Origin: Rattus norvegicus
Taxonomy: Eukaryota > Chordata > Mammalia > Rodentia > Muridae
DNA: 64,000 nt
Assembly (NCBI RefSeq): GCF_036323735.1
Contig: NC_086037.1
Location: 57,800,002 to 57,864,001 of the forward strand
Direction of reading: 5' to 3'
Part shown: positions 34,813 to 46,916 of the stretch, in pieces
Layout: each line of letters begins with the position of its first letter
How positions within the stretch are numbered: position 1 is the first letter of the stretch
The notes under the pieces: model-generated
Database searches by the model: none
What the model saw: only the letters and a program-made list of their open reading frames with translations
What the model was told of the DNA's origin: nothing
Made by a program: the position numbers and the translations under genes

Positions 34813-35559
34813 CCGGGGGTTCAATCTCCATCATCAGAAACTAAAAATGGAACATGAAATGTGGATGTGTCTGGATACAGAAAAGGGCGGTTGCTCAGAT
34901 AGTGTCCATCTACACATCGAATGAACTGGACTCTCAGGTTCTTCCCCACCTCATGTTGGCATGTTCGTGGGGTTCTTTCTCCCTTTCTCTTCTGCCCATA
35001 GTAGCTGAATAATTGACATTTTGAGAACTGTGCACCTTTCCAAACTCCTTATGGTACCCATCATGGGTGCTCTCATTACATGTCTTACATGTTTTAATTA
35101 AATAGCAAAAGCTATAATTAAATATGAGAAAGTTGGCGCTTCAAGTGACGCTAAATTAAAAGCCTAGGAAAACTTGATGAAGATGAAAAGCTTTGAAGAA
35201 ACCATCAAATTAGGTGTTGACAGTGTAACTACAAAAGACCAGGAAAATATTTAGATAAACCCTGTCCTGAAAGTGATCCAAAACTGTCTTTAATTTCTCA
35301 TTCAATCTAAAGTAATATAAAAATAAGGACTATAAGTGATACATCAATGGTATAGATTGTCAGAATATTGTATCTGTTACACTGGAAGACAGCCATTGGC
35401 CCACATTCCTAGAAAAGACTTGCTTAATTTTCTCAACGTGATGTGGAAAATATGTATTCATTTGTGAGTTTGAAGTTCATATATTAGTTAACGTGATTCT
35501 GATTTGTATTTTAGTCACTTTCCTTTTTAATGGCATCTGGAACCTACATACCATGAGTT
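34813..35559. other. Unique AT-rich sequence
   Basis: No repeat or frame of note seen. Confidence 0.4.
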
Positions 35560-35711
35560 ACCCTTTAAAATATACAGCTTGGTTATTTCAAATGCATCTA
35601 GAAATTTGTAGCCATTATTAGAATATTTTAGCTATTTCTCAGAGAATTTCACAGCCCTTCATACCCACCATCCCTTCATATCCTTTCCCTTGATACTAAC
35701 AACTGATTTGC

Positions 35712-35775
<64 letters not shown>

Positions 35776-35920
35776 TATAAAATGCTTGTATATTCTAGCC
35801 ATTTCATATGAATGAAGCAATATGTCTTGTGGCTTTGTGTGACTAGAAATTTTATGCAACATAATGGCTATAAAGTTTATTCATGCACTTGTGTGCTCTG
35901 ATCAAGGTTGAGTGCTCCCA
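35560..35920 (-). mobile_element. Old L1 (L1M-like) fragment, antisense
   Basis: The order is 'ccttttt' flank, 'acccaccatcccttcatatc', the tetranucleotide tract, 'ctagccatttcatatgaatg' and 'gactagaaattttatgcaac'. It parallels the reverse complement of old mammalian L1 3' ends. The microsatellite sits inside the element. Confidence 0.55.
35712..35776. repeat. (TATC)n microsatellite
   Basis: About 16 perfect tetranucleotide units within an old L1 fragment. Confidence 0.97.
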
Positions 35921-37072
35921 GGTCTATTCATAGAAATAAAAACAATTAGAAGTCAATTTGAGAACATGGCCATTCAGAGAAATAATAATAGCCGGTTCTA
36001 TGATATGGCGTATGGTCTACCAGTCACAGAATGTGGGCCTGGAGTACATTCTCAAGCATGGGATGCTCCTGGTGAGCGGACCTCACATCCAGTCAGAAAG
36101 TGGTTAGTTACACCATAGTAGTTGTACCATTATTGCATTAATAAGCACATCTTAGTTGCAGGTTGGTATTATAGCACTCCGTGTCCAGTGCTGGGTAAAG
36201 TCCTTAATGTCTTGACTTCTAAGCAGCTTGCATAGCACCTACTGGTACTGAGGACATCTAGCATCAGGATGGTTTGAGGTCGATGTCCACACCTAGCAGC
36301 TAAAGTGTGTGACATCTTCAGCAGTCAAGACCTACCATGTAATTGTGATGAGTGACTTAGAGAAAGTGCACTATCTTGTGTTGCTCTTAGGACCTCTGAG
36401 GACGTCCTCACCACTAATTCCTAGGGAGGTATTCCATGGCTTCTCTCGTGATTATCATTCTGCTTACATTTCTGTTCATTACTCAGAAGGAAGGGCTAGT
36501 TTTCAATGTTACCGAAATGTCTCTCTCTCCAAATCTGCATTTCCTCATTATGCATACTGGGTTTTACCGAGGAATACATATTTATAATTGTTCCATTTCC
36601 TTAATAGATTAACTATCTTGTGTCATAGGATATTCTGTGTATCAAATGATTTTTATTTTGAAGTTTATGATTTCCTATATTAATATATACATTCCAGTTC
36701 TCTTAGTATTTTTTTCATGGCACATATAGGCTTTCTATCCTCTATATTTGTCTTGAATACAAAAATAAGTCTTTCACCAATATTGTGGTTGGCATGTATT
36801 TTTAGAACCCGTTGTGTCTATTTTTGGCTTTAACTGTAGTATTTATTCCACTTGCATTGAACGTATTTACTAACACAGTTGGAGTCATACCTCAGCTGGT
36901 CCTGTTTGTGCTGTATATGTCTAATTTTTCTTGATTTGTTAATGTCTTCTATTGTGCTAAATAGAAAATATCTATTTTCATTTTTAAAAGTCTATTTAAC
37001 AGCATGCAATTTTTGTCATATAAATTTGTCAAATAATCTCCCTTTCAAAAAAATGCTGTGGCTATACAAATC

Positions 37073-37078
<6 letters not shown>
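35921..37078. other. AT-rich sequence, partly L1-like
   Basis: 36640-37000 has the T-rich texture of antisense old L1, but too few diagnostic words remain for a call. A 92-residue plus frame at 36309-36587 has no recognisable motif. Confidence 0.35.

Positions 37079-37127
<49 letters not shown>
37079..37127. repeat. (GT)n microsatellite
   Basis: About 24 perfect GT units. Confidence 0.97.
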
Positions 37128-37128
<1 letters not shown>

Positions 37129-37799
37129 TATGATCAACATATTTTAAAATATTAGGTCATGCAGTTGTATCTTAAGTTAGATGTAAGGAAAATTAACTTT
37201 GAGAAAAAATACATCCGTACTACATTTTCTGTTTACTTATAATTTTCTTGTGTCTTAACTTTTTTCATTTGAGTTCAAGTCATTGCTTAGTTGCCCCTCA
37301 ATGTCTGATCTCCTTGATTTGCTCACAAGGGACTCTCTGACTACAGAGAATTCAATAATTCTTGGCGAATTGATCTGCTCAAAACTTTTATCACCTGTTT
37401 CTGTTCATTTGTCGTAAGTCGCACGTACTTTAAGCAACGCTGTCTCCCTCCTTAGTGTTTTCCTTGTCCTTCGCCTATAGGAGAAGCAGAGGTGTCTGTC
37501 CTGTGTGGTTACTGGTTTCCCAGTGTATGGGTTTCTCACGGATGGTTCCCAACATCCTCTGTCCTCTGTTTAGTGCTCAGAGCTGTGCCTAAGGCTTCAT
37601 CATACTCCGTGCCCCAGTCTTCTGTGAAAACTCTTGTTGTTGTTTGTACTTCTTCATCAAGAGACAAATTCTGTTTTCCTAGTTATCTAATCAAAGCCAT
37701 TAAAGCTCATTGATTACATTCATTAAATGATCTTTTGAAAAATGGAGGCATTTTTCTCTTTAGATTTTTTTAATTGTTGGTTTTGTTGGTTTGTTTCTT
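37128..37799. other. Unique sequence, nothing assigned
   Basis: No repeat recognised. A 73-residue plus frame at 37492-37713 is serine/valine rich without recognisable motif. Confidence 0.4.
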
Positions 37800-37966
37800 G
37801 GTCCAGGTTATCTCAGACCTTGAACATCTGATTTTCCTGCCTCCTCCTTTCTGGGAGTCAGGCGTGAGCTACCATATCCAGTTTCACACGGTCCTGAGGG
37901 TCAACCCAAGTTCTCATATGTGCTATTCAGCCACTTGACCAACTGAGATACACCACAAACCCTGGG
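37800..37966 (-). mobile_element. B4-like (ID+B1) SINE, antisense
   Basis: B1 part: 'ttttcctgcctcctcctttc', 'tgggagtcaggcgtgagct'. ID-like part: 'gaccaactgagatacac' followed by 'aaccctgg'. This gives the composite B4 order in reverse. Confidence 0.7.
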
Positions 37967-38924
37967 GTATTTTTATAAGGAGGATATTTTCACCTTCTAA
38001 TGTTTGATTGCTGCATGTTACTTCATGTACTCAAAGTGAGTCAGAGCCTTGACTCCCTTGCTTTGCTTTTTTTCAAGGTAATGACTGATTTTTCTTAACA
38101 TACACCAAGGAAGACCACTCGTTAAATGATTGCTTAAGAGTTTGTGGCTGTTGTTATTGTGCTATATTATTACTAACATGTCTGAGGCGCTAGGAATGTA
38201 AACGTAGAGTTAAAATCCTTATCTTCCAACCTTCTGATCCTGTTTTCAGCTTGAGCTGCATAATAAAGCCATTTCAAAGAAAATAGATAAAGGATAGAAT
38301 GTTCTCTGTGACTGCCCGAAAATTTTGATTCTGCTCTTCACATACCTTGGAGTCATGTCTGAAACAATTCTAAGCAGTGATATTTTTATGCACCAGATGG
38401 AAAGAGGCCATAGAACTTAAAATGGAGGAAGGTCACATAATGAGGAAAAGTTGATACCGTTGACATAGAAGGAGCTAAATGTTTCCAAAGTGCTTAAGGA
38501 ATAAACTGTGGTGTAGTGAGTAAGCTTAATAAAGAATACCTCATTGAAACAAAATTCCAGTTCTGAAGCAATTTTTAAATAGGGCCTGGAGGAATGAGTA
38601 GGAAGCAATGGAGCAGAGACAGGGGAACAGAATTTCAGGCCCAGAAAGAAACATGAGGAGAAGGAGCTGAAGCGTGAAATAACTTCTCATAATTGAGGGA
38701 AAGAAAGGAAGCTTCCCCCAATGCCAATTAATTTGACCCAAGATCCACCAAGTACGACTTGAAATGCAGTAGCAACATTGTTTCTTCACAGGTTACACAA
38801 GATATTTTTCCGTGCATGAATTTATTATTAAATAAGAGAAAACAAAAATAAGACAAAACACATACGTATGTGAACAAATTCTTAATGCAACAAGCCTAGT
38901 GTTGAAGTTTCACCAAGTTTTATG

Positions 38925-38928
<4 letters not shown>
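37967..38928. other. Unique sequence, nothing assigned
   Basis: No recognised repeat. Minus frames of 63 and 82 residues only. Confidence 0.4.

Positions 38929-38973
<45 letters not shown>
38929..38973. repeat. (GT)n microsatellite
   Basis: About 22 perfect GT units. Confidence 0.97.
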
Positions 38974-38975
<2 letters not shown>

Positions 38976-39154
38976 ATTTTACATGTAGTTGAGTTTGAGT
39001 TTGGCAAGCAATATACCAATACACATCACTGTAAAAAAATATAGTAAAAATATAGTAAAATCGATCACGCAAAAATGTTGTTTTGTGCCCGTTACAAGTC
39101 ACCCTTGCAATTCAGGAAGTAGTGATATCTTTATCACTATCTATTAGTTTATCT

Positions 39155-40000
39155 AATTCTGGATTTTCATATGAATAGAGCCACAAGATAGGGAGTTTTT
39201 GTGTCTGGCTATTTTTGTTCAATTTATTGTTTAAAATTATTCCAAAGTAGCATTTATTTTATCGGTAATTCATTTATTTTTATTGCCAAGTGGTGTCCCT
39301 TTATAAAAGTACCTCCTACATATGTCGCAGGAGTTGCTTCTCTCCTTCTACCGTATGGCCTAGAGACAAAACTCAGATTGTCAGGTTTGGTGGCAGGTGC
39401 CTTTATCTGAGCCATTTCACCAGCTTCTAAGGAGAGTTCTATTGCATTAATATCTTGGCTTGTTTATCCATTTACTGACTGATGAATATTGAAGTGTTTT
39501 CACTTTGATTTATTGGGGAAAATCTTCTCTGAACAATCGTGTGGAAATATTTACATAGATAAGGGTTTTAATTTTTCTGGGATAATTTCCTAGAGACAAA
39601 CCACCGTGACATACACTCACATATATAGTCAACATATGCAGAGGGAACTGCCAAAGTTCTGTCCACACAGGTTACCTAACTTCACATCCTCATGAGAAAT
39701 GCATAAGTTTTCCAGTTGTTCAACACAGTGATGAACACTTAATATTAGAATACCTATATTTCATCAATCTGTGAGAAAGTTTAGCACATTAATATGTATT
39801 TTGCTTATGATTAAAACATTCCTCATTTTTCTTGAGTTTATTAGCATTCATAAATCTTGTTTTGTGAATTACTTATTCAAATATTTTACACACTGTGAAT
39901 GTGGGTTGCTCGCCTGGTTATTGAATTGCAGTTCTCAGGATTACTAATTTATTCTTGATCCAAGTCCAATTATAAAATTTTTACTGTCTCACTGAAGATG
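39155..40000 (-). mobile_element. Ancient L1 fragment, antisense, interrupted by a SINE
   Basis: 'ttttgtgtctggctattttt', 'gcttgtttatccatttactg' and 'gagggaactgccaaagttct' match the order of reverse-complement old L1, as does 'tcacatcctcatgag'. Strongly diverged, so an early eutherian-age insertion. Confidence 0.65.
39308..39427 (-). mobile_element. B3/RSINE-like SINE nested in old L1, antisense
   Basis: 'cagattgtcaggtttggtgg' and 'gtgcctttatctgagccatt' are the reversed head of the 'ctgacgacctgag' SINE group. L1-like sequence continues on both sides. Confidence 0.65.
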
Positions 40001-40194
40001 AGATTTTAAAATTTTGATGAGTTATTCATACCTGAAACTTCAAACTCCTATTTCCTATCTACCTGCTGTTGATCAATATAGTAATCATTGTATTAGGGAG
40101 GATACTGTAATAGCTTGAGTGTAACAATTTTGCTTTAATTTGGGCAATAACAAATGAAATGAAGAACAAATTATATTTTTAAATTAAAAAATAT

Positions 40195-40515
40195 TGTACA
40201 ACAATGCCAAGCAACCAGAGCTTCCAGGGACTAAGCCACTACCTAAAGACTATACATGGACTGACCCTGGACTCTGACCTCATAGGTAGCAATGAATATC
40301 CTAGTAAGAGCACCAGTGGAAGGGGAAGCCCTGGGTCCTGCTAAGGCTGAACCCCCAGTGAACTAGACTGGTGGGGGGAGGGCGGCAATGGGGGGAGGAT
40401 GAGGAGGGGAACACCCATAAAGAAGGGGAGGGGGGAGGGGATGTTTGCCCGGAAACCAAAGAATTATTACTAAGTATTAAATAAATTTAAAAAAATAAAA
40501 AAATAAAAAAATGTG
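40195..40515 (+). mobile_element. Rat-type L1 3' UTR, 5'-truncated
   Basis: 'ccagagcttccagggactaa', 'gtaagagcaccagtggaagg' and 'gggtcctgctaaggctgaac' are followed by a G-rich polypurine tract, 'acacccataaagaagggg', 'gcccggaaacc' and an A-rich tail. This is the plus-strand counterpart of the element at 49289. A possible AT-rich duplication 'atttttaaat' lies at 40175-40184 and 40516-40525. Confidence 0.85.
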
Positions 40516-40744
40516 ATTTTTAAATATATAAAAAAAGAAGCTAATACTATCTTTGGAAAATAAGGGTACTCAATTTCAATAGCAGCCAATGACTCTGAAC
40601 GGAACACCAGTTAATTGTGGCATTGCCACTCCATGTCAAGTTATATCAAGGAGAGAGTGTTCCATGTCTCTGAAGGGGCTTGGCCTAGAATGGTGAGCGG
40701 GAAACAAAGAGTTTTTCCCACAGTGCAGTGCAAAACTGTTAAGT

Positions 40745-40893
40745 GTTCAGACTTCGGCCTGCCTGAGGATCAGAGGAAGGATGCATAGTCCTGGACTTCA
40801 CCTAAGATCTTCTGATGCTGTGGGTCTGTGGTAAGGTCTGGAAATTTGCATTTATAAGTTACCAGGTATTCCTGATGGTTGAAGATGATGAAC
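40745..40893 (+). mobile_element. MER5A-like hAT-Charlie DNA transposon relic
   Basis: 'ctgatgctgtgggtctgtgg' leads through 'aaggtctggaaatttgca' and 'tttataagttaccagg' to 'attcctgatg'. This parallels the diagnostic right half of the non-autonomous MER5A element. Terminal repeats are eroded. Such relics pre-date the rodent-primate split. Confidence 0.7.
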
Positions 40894-41085
40894 AACAAAA
40901 AGATAGTAGGATATTAAATATGACTGTGCCTGCAGTTTTAAGGGCCAAGGCAACAAATTTAGAAATAAGAAATCAAGCCCTATGCTAAAGGACAAGTCAT
41001 GATACAAACAATAAAACAATTTATGTGAAAAAAATTAAAAAATATTGAGAATTTTATACAAATTCACCATCTCCTCTTCATTATT
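40894..41085. other. Unique A-rich sequence
   Basis: No feature recognised. Confidence 0.4.
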
Positions 41086-41152
41086 TGTATACAAACACAC
41101 ATGCACGAGTGTGCGTGCACGCGCGCGCACACACACACACGCACGCACACAG
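41086..41152. repeat. (CA)/(CG) alternating tract
   Basis: CACA, then GTGCGTGCACGCGCGCGCACACAC-type alternation interrupted by a few bases; the second Z-DNA-prone tract in the window. Confidence 0.92.
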
Positions 41153-41359
41153 CTCCTGAGTCTATTTCGTATTGTTTGCTTGTATATGTGTTTAGGACTG
41201 ACCACTGGGATCGAATAACCTATCAGAGGGCTCATTCTTGGAGATGATTTATTTAGCTATGTATTTCTTCCAACTAAATTAACCTTACTAAAAACTCAGT
41301 TCCCTTTATCATATCATACTTCTTCCAGAAAGCATGTCCTTCTCTGCATTTTCATTTCT

Positions 41360-41510
41360 ATCTTCCTACCAATCCCACACCATTTTGATTAGTATGGCGT
41401 TGTAATTCTTCAAATCAGGTTTTTTTCAAATTAGGTGAGTCCTCCAGCTTCATTCTTACTATTTAGTATGTATCCATTATGGGTCTTTCAAATGCTCAAA
41501 TATATTTTGG
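41360..41510 (-). mobile_element. Old L1 ORF2 fragment, antisense
   Basis: 'cacaccattttgattagtat', 'ggcgttgtaattcttcaaat' and 'cctccagcttcattctta' follow reverse-complement L1 ORF2. Short and diverged. Confidence 0.5.
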
Positions 41511-42599
41511 CATTAGCTCATTAATAGCTCTCAAAATATCTGTAGGCTCTTTGCATGGGATTGTCTTCAAATATGGAGAATGGTTTAAAGAGACATGAGG
41601 CCTTAATGAGTACAGAGCTCTCAGATTTGCAAAGACGGGTCTTACTACAGTTAATATTTGGGGATTTCTACTCCACCTTAGATCATTTGGTTTCCAAATA
41701 AAAGACATAAAACCTTTATATATATATATATTGTAAAATGTCATCAACATTTATTATTTATACAATGTACCTGGGTCTCCTTATATAATTTTAGCTAGTG
41801 ATGCTGGCATTATAAAATGCATTTATACTTGAAATATAAAAATACACAGCATGGTAATTAGATATAGAACAATTGATGTTTAATGTGCAAGACAAGTTCA
41901 ACACGAAAGCCACTTGATACGAGGAAGAAAAAGATGCAAAAGTACTCTAGTGCTGCAGGGAAACAGGTTTCTCTGTCTAGAGGAACTAAAGATTTAATGG
42001 TACAAGTAAGGGAGACATATGTATAAATATGGTTTAAAAGACATTTAGAGAAACAGGTGTTTAGCAACTATTTATAAACAATGGCGAAAGCATCAATGCG
42101 ATTTTTGTAGAGTGGATTGACTTGAAAGATTACTTTCTGAAGAAAACTCTGAAAATGAAGCCTGGAATTCATAGGCTTTGTGATATTTCTCTTCATTGCA
42201 ATATGTTTCTTCCACTTGAAAGATGAGAATGTCTTACCTGTCCCAGGTCTGTGATAGCCAATGATTTATGATTGCATGGGCAGTCACATTAGGTCTGATT
42301 TGCTGTCTAATGACGAGATCCATAACTTATTTATGGAAAGATTCTTATTATGCATTTGAACACTTAAATTCTAACATGCAAAGGATGAAAAATTAATCTG
42401 ATTATGTGTAAAGATACACTGCGGGGGGAGCACCCTTGAAAACAGACAACACAAAACCGTCAGTCACCCATCTTCTTCCTGTTTCCCTGTGTTTTGTATT
42501 TTTTGGTTTGATCGTCCATATTAACTGATGGCAAAATGATAAGCTTTTACAGAGAGGATTTTGTTAGTAAAACATGAGCAAACAGGTGTCATAATTATT
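41511..42599. other. AT-rich sequence with a short (TA)n
   Basis: A TA run of eight units lies at 41717-41732. The rest has no recognised repeat. Confidence 0.4.
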
Positions 42600-42990
42600 T
42601 GTTCTAGTGCCCTTTCTGTTGTGTGGTAAAATGCTTCAACAAAATAACTTGAGTGTTCTGCTCTCAGTTCCAGGTTATAGTCCATTTCCACAGAGAAGCC
42701 AAAGCAGGAACTTGAAGCAGTTAGCCACACTCATGGTCAAGAACAGAGACCAATAAAGACATGCACGATTGAGCTCAGCCAGCCTTCTCTACTTTTGTGA
42801 TCCCAGTTCAGGATCACAAACCAGAGAATGGTGCTGCCCACCTTCAGTCTAGGTCTTCTCATCCATTAATGAAATTGGAACCACATCCTGGCAATAAGCA
42901 TGGAGATCAGCCGGGTCTAGACAATCATTGAGAGTCTCTTCCTATATGATTCTAGGTTCTGTCAAGTTGACATTTAAAACACCACCACAC
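42600..42990 (-). mobile_element. Rodent LTR-like element, antisense
   Basis: 'gtggtaaaatgcttcaacaa', 'cagttccaggttatagtcca', 'ccagagaatggtgctgccca' and 'tctgtcaagttgacattta' follow in reverse the element split at 43718-45108. Same family as 61238-61622; MaLR-type likely, subfamily not named. Confidence 0.6.
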
Positions 42991-43717
42991 CATCAGTTAA
43001 ACCTTAACTCTTATTCCTATCAGCGGTTTCTCCAGAGTCCCATTGTATGTGCAATGTGTACATTTGTGTATAAGCATGTCTACTCATGGGCATCAGACTC
43101 TGATCCTGCTTAGAAATTAATCTAACAGTGCCTTTAAATTCAGTCGTTGGCAAACCTTTCCTTAAAACGCAACTCCCTACATAACCATATATCTTGGGTT
43201 TGTCTCTTCCTTTCCTAAACTTTTTCCTTCAACTAGGAAACTTTGCATTGATTTTTCTAACCACAGATGAATCCATAGATTTGATTTTTGAAGCCCCAAG
43301 TTCTATGATGTATCTAACTTTAAATGCATATGTCTTCAAGACAAATGGATACGTGTTTTGCTGATTCTTTGTACCTAACAAAATTGATTTATGCTTATTA
43401 CACTATTATATATAAATATCGCTATGGTTAAAAACCCCGAAGTTTACAAATCAGGAATTTTATCTAATGTGTCCCTTAATTCCAGAAGTAATAAGTAGTA
43501 ACAGTTTGACTTGAATCCTTGGGGGTAAAATGCGACAGAAAAAATGTACAGCAATAGATAGACATGTGTCCTCCGTGGAATTGTACTGTCATAGATATCT
43601 ACATATTTGTATGTACAGCCTACATTTCATATATTCAAAGAAGAAATTGTTGTTCTCGGTAAGAACCAATTTTACCCCATGAGAATGGTATTTTCTTAGG
43701 GAGACCATATAATTTAC
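42991..43717. other. Unique AT-rich sequence
   Basis: No repeat or exon recognised. Confidence 0.4.
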
Positions 43718-43864
43718 ACTGTTGTGATTAAAGATCTTATTCATAAGAGAGTACATGTTTTATCTCTGGCTTCAGTTGCTAACTTGACACAGCCCAGAGC
43801 TGCCTCAGGGTGTCTCAACTGGGAAACTGCCTCAATCAGATTGACCTGTGGGCGTGTCTTAATT

Positions 43865-44755
43865 TTCCATGTTTTCAATGTTCTTTTAATTTTTTATTGG
43901 TTATTATATTTACATTTCTTTTTTTTTTTTTTTTTTTTTTTTTGGAGCTGGGGACAGAACCTAGGGCCTTGTGCTTGCTAGGCAAGTGCTCTACCCCTGA
44001 GCCAAATCCCCAACCCCTTTATTTACATTTCAAATGTTATCCCCTTCCCAGTTTCCCCTCCACAAACTCCCTATCCCCTCCTCCCTCCACCTGCCTCTAT
44101 GAGGGTGCTCCCCACCCATCCACCTACTCCTGCCTCAGTGCCCTAGCATTCCTGTCTGCCAGCGCATCGAGCCTCCACAGGACCAAGAGCCTCTCCTCCC
44201 AATGTTGCCAGATAAGGCCATCCTCTGCTACATATGTGGCTGGAGCCATGTGTCTCACTTGTGTACTCTTTGGTTGGTGGTTTAATCCCTGGGAACTTCG
44301 GTACATCTGGGTGGTTGATACTGTTTTTCTTCCTATGAAGTTCCCTTTTGCTCCTACACTTCTTGCCCTAACTTCCCCATTAGGGTCCCCACACTCAGTC
44401 TAATGTTTGGCTGTGTACATCTGCATCTGTATTGGTCCTGCTCTAACAGAGCATCTCGGGAGGCAGCTATACCAGGCTCCTGTCTGTAAGCACTTCTTGG
44501 TATCAGCAATAGTGTCTGGGTTTGGTGTCAGCAGATGGGATGGATCCCTAGGTGAGGCGGTCTCTGGATGGCCTTTCCTTCAATTTCTGCTCCAGTCTTT
44601 GTCGCTATTATTTCCTTTTGACAGGAGGAATTATGGATTAATGTTTTTGAGGTGGATGGGGTCCCTCAACTGGGGGTTGTGCCTAACCTCTGGATATGGT
44701 CTCTGCAGGTTCTTTCTCCCCTTTGTTGGGTATTTCAGCTAAAGTCCTCCCTGTA
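43865..44755 (-). mobile_element. 5'-truncated L1 (Lx/rat) inserted in LTR
   Basis: Reverse-complement L1 3' UTR ('atttcaaatgttatcccctt', 'tacatatgtggctggagcca', 'tagtgtctgggtttggtgtc'). It is flanked by a duplication of TGTCTTAATT at 43855-43864 and 44756-44765. It carries an ID insertion. The 197-residue plus frame at 43810-44403 is antisense UTR translation. Confidence 0.85.
43919..44017 (-). mobile_element. ID SINE, antisense, inserted in L1
   Basis: T run (the A tail), then 'ggagctggggacagaaccta', 'ggccttgtgcttgctagg', 'gctctacccctgagcc' and 'aaatccccaacccc', the reverse complement of ID. It is flanked by the 12-bp duplication TATTTACATTTC at 43907-43918 and 44020-44031. The B box is altered (GGTTCTGTCCC). 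Confidence 0.93.
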
Positions 44756-45108
44756 TGTCTTAATTGTCTTAATTGCTAATAGATGTAAGAAGGTCCCTTC
44801 CACTGTGGGTGGCACCATCCTTAGTCGGGTAGCCCCTTTCTGCATAAGAAAGTTAACTGAGCAAGCCAGGGAAGAAAGCCAGTAAGTAGACAGTTTTCCT
44901 CCACAGTTTCTGCTATAAGCTCCTGCCTTGAGCTTCTGCACTGATTTTTTCAATACCATCATTGAAAAAAAAGATGCTTTTTCATTGTTATTGAATAATG
45001 AAATCACTGTTATTGGAAAGTGTAAATCAAATAAATGCTTCCCCCTCTAAGTTGCTTTTGGTCACAGTGTTTTATCACAGCAACAGAAAGCTTCAACGTT
45101 TTCACAGG

Positions 45109-46916
45109 TCGGGAGAAAATATGTACAAAGAGATTTCAAATAAAATCTTTTAAAAAGAATATATGTTTATCAGTAATATTAATACTAACACAGTAAAACA
45201 TAAACCTCCTGAGAACTTGTTTTCATTTGGGGTTTGCCTGAATCAGCCCTTCTTCCCTAATAGGTTCTGTTTCCTGTGACAACTTATGACCTCTGTATCA
45301 CTACATACATGCATGATTTAACCAAACGATGCAATTATGTTTGCATAGGGGAAAGGCATTCTAAAGGGATAAATTTTGCCTCTCCCATTTTATCGAGGTA
45401 TAGGAAAGCACCTATTGGAGACTGCTACTTTATGAGAGCCCGTAGGAAGCCTGCCCTAGGGAGCTTGGCTTGTGGAGATTCCTCTCCACTGCGGTGATCC
45501 TCTCCTTCATGATAAGGAGTTTCTTGGTGCTTGGTGTGTATCATCAATATTATTATATCAAACCTGTTCTCCCCAAGAGTCTGGAATTCTGGCGCAGACC
45601 AAGCAGAGGATTCGTATGTGACCTGACACGAATGAGCACTCTATGCATTGATATTCTGGAGAGCCTTCCTGGCAGTGAGCATACCTCATCTGTCATCCCA
45701 GCTCAGAGCTGGAGGAAGCCACTCCAGCTGGAGCACCTGAAAGCTTGTGCTTGATTTAATTTTTTTTCTTTTACAAATCTCTCCTCCATGACCTTTTACT
45801 TTATTGATTATTCTTTGTCTTTGTGCCATGTGAGAAGTTGTAGCCATCAGTCCTCTGAATTCCTCTACTGATGATTGAAGCTGGAACTAAGCTGGTCTTG
45901 AAGACCCTTGGCATCATTGATCATTTGAATGTTGTCATGTTCTCTCAAAAGATGCATTCATATTTAGGCCCTTACTTTTCCTAGGAAGACATAACACAGG
46001 TCTAATTATCCCAACTAAGGAGTCCACAGCAGATCAAAGTATGAGTATCATCAAAGTCAGACTTGGTAAACCGATGAGCTTTACTAGGATTATTTACAAT
46101 AATATGGGAGAGAAATTACTCAAAGACAATTGTATCATGAAAGCCCACTTCTCCACTGGATGACAGCTCAAAAACGCTGGGAGCCTGGAGCACACTGTCT
46201 AGTGTGCAAGCAGCTAGGCAGATTGGAGAGAGCCCTTTCCAAGTGACTCAGCTAATCTGAACCTCTTCTAGGCAGCATGGCTGGTTTCCTTTCCTTCCAG
46301 GCTTATTTCTTCCTGGTCTGATCTCTGATTCCTTTTTACCATTTGGCTTGTATACTGTATGAGAGAGGGGGTGCCAATTTGATTTGGTCAATTTTAGGAA
46401 CTTCCTGAAACTATTGTGAGTGATTTACCTTCTGTCTTAAGGAGCTTCCCTATGGGATGGAATGTTCTTATTCCAGAGAAAGCTCTCACACAACTTTCTA
46501 CCCCTTCCTGCTTTCCTATACTTTCTGCCTCCACAATGATCCCTGAGCCTTGAAAGAGATCACTTTACGTACAGAAGCAGACAGGACTCAGTACCAGCTG
46601 TATCGTCAAAGCTACCCCTACATGGGTGTTCGCCTATGGGTAAGAGTTAGGCCACCATGTCACAGCAACGGTCACCTGTTTTGAACATCTCCAGCAGTGG
46701 TTATGAGTTAGAGCTGACAACAAGGTGATCTATGGGTGTAACCTATTTAGAGTGTTCTATAAACTCATCATACCCATATAATGAAACAGAAGAAACTGCT
46801 TCCCCATTGGGATGTATGACCTCCCCAGCCACAAGATCATTGTTTTGCCTTACAGTACCAGATGTAAACTGACTTTTGTGGGGTTGGTCTTAAATTTAAT
46901 CAGAAGGCTGTTCATT
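45109..46916. other. Unassigned sequence
   Basis: No confident family. 45470-45780 has an LTR-like feel but no terminal or polyadenylation signature. The 94-residue frame at 45470-45754 is unsupported. Confidence 0.35.

Larger units (their letters stand above)
43718..45108 (+). mobile_element. Rodent LTR-like element split by an L1
   Basis: Left part 43718-43864 has 'gctaacttgacacagcccag' and 'cagattgacctgtgggcgtg'. Right part 44766-45108 has 'ccactgtgggtggcaccatc', 'aagttgcttttggtcacagt' and 'ttttatcacagcaacag'. The two parts join into one element when the L1 is removed. Confidence 0.75.

Noticed and set aside
43810..44403. 197-residue plus-strand frame
   Set aside because: It runs across an LTR, an antisense ID and an antisense L1 3' UTR, so it cannot be a gene.
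45470..45780. Possible retroviral LTR
   Set aside because: Some LTR-like words, but no terminal dinucleotides, duplication, polyadenylation signal or second LTR could be placed.
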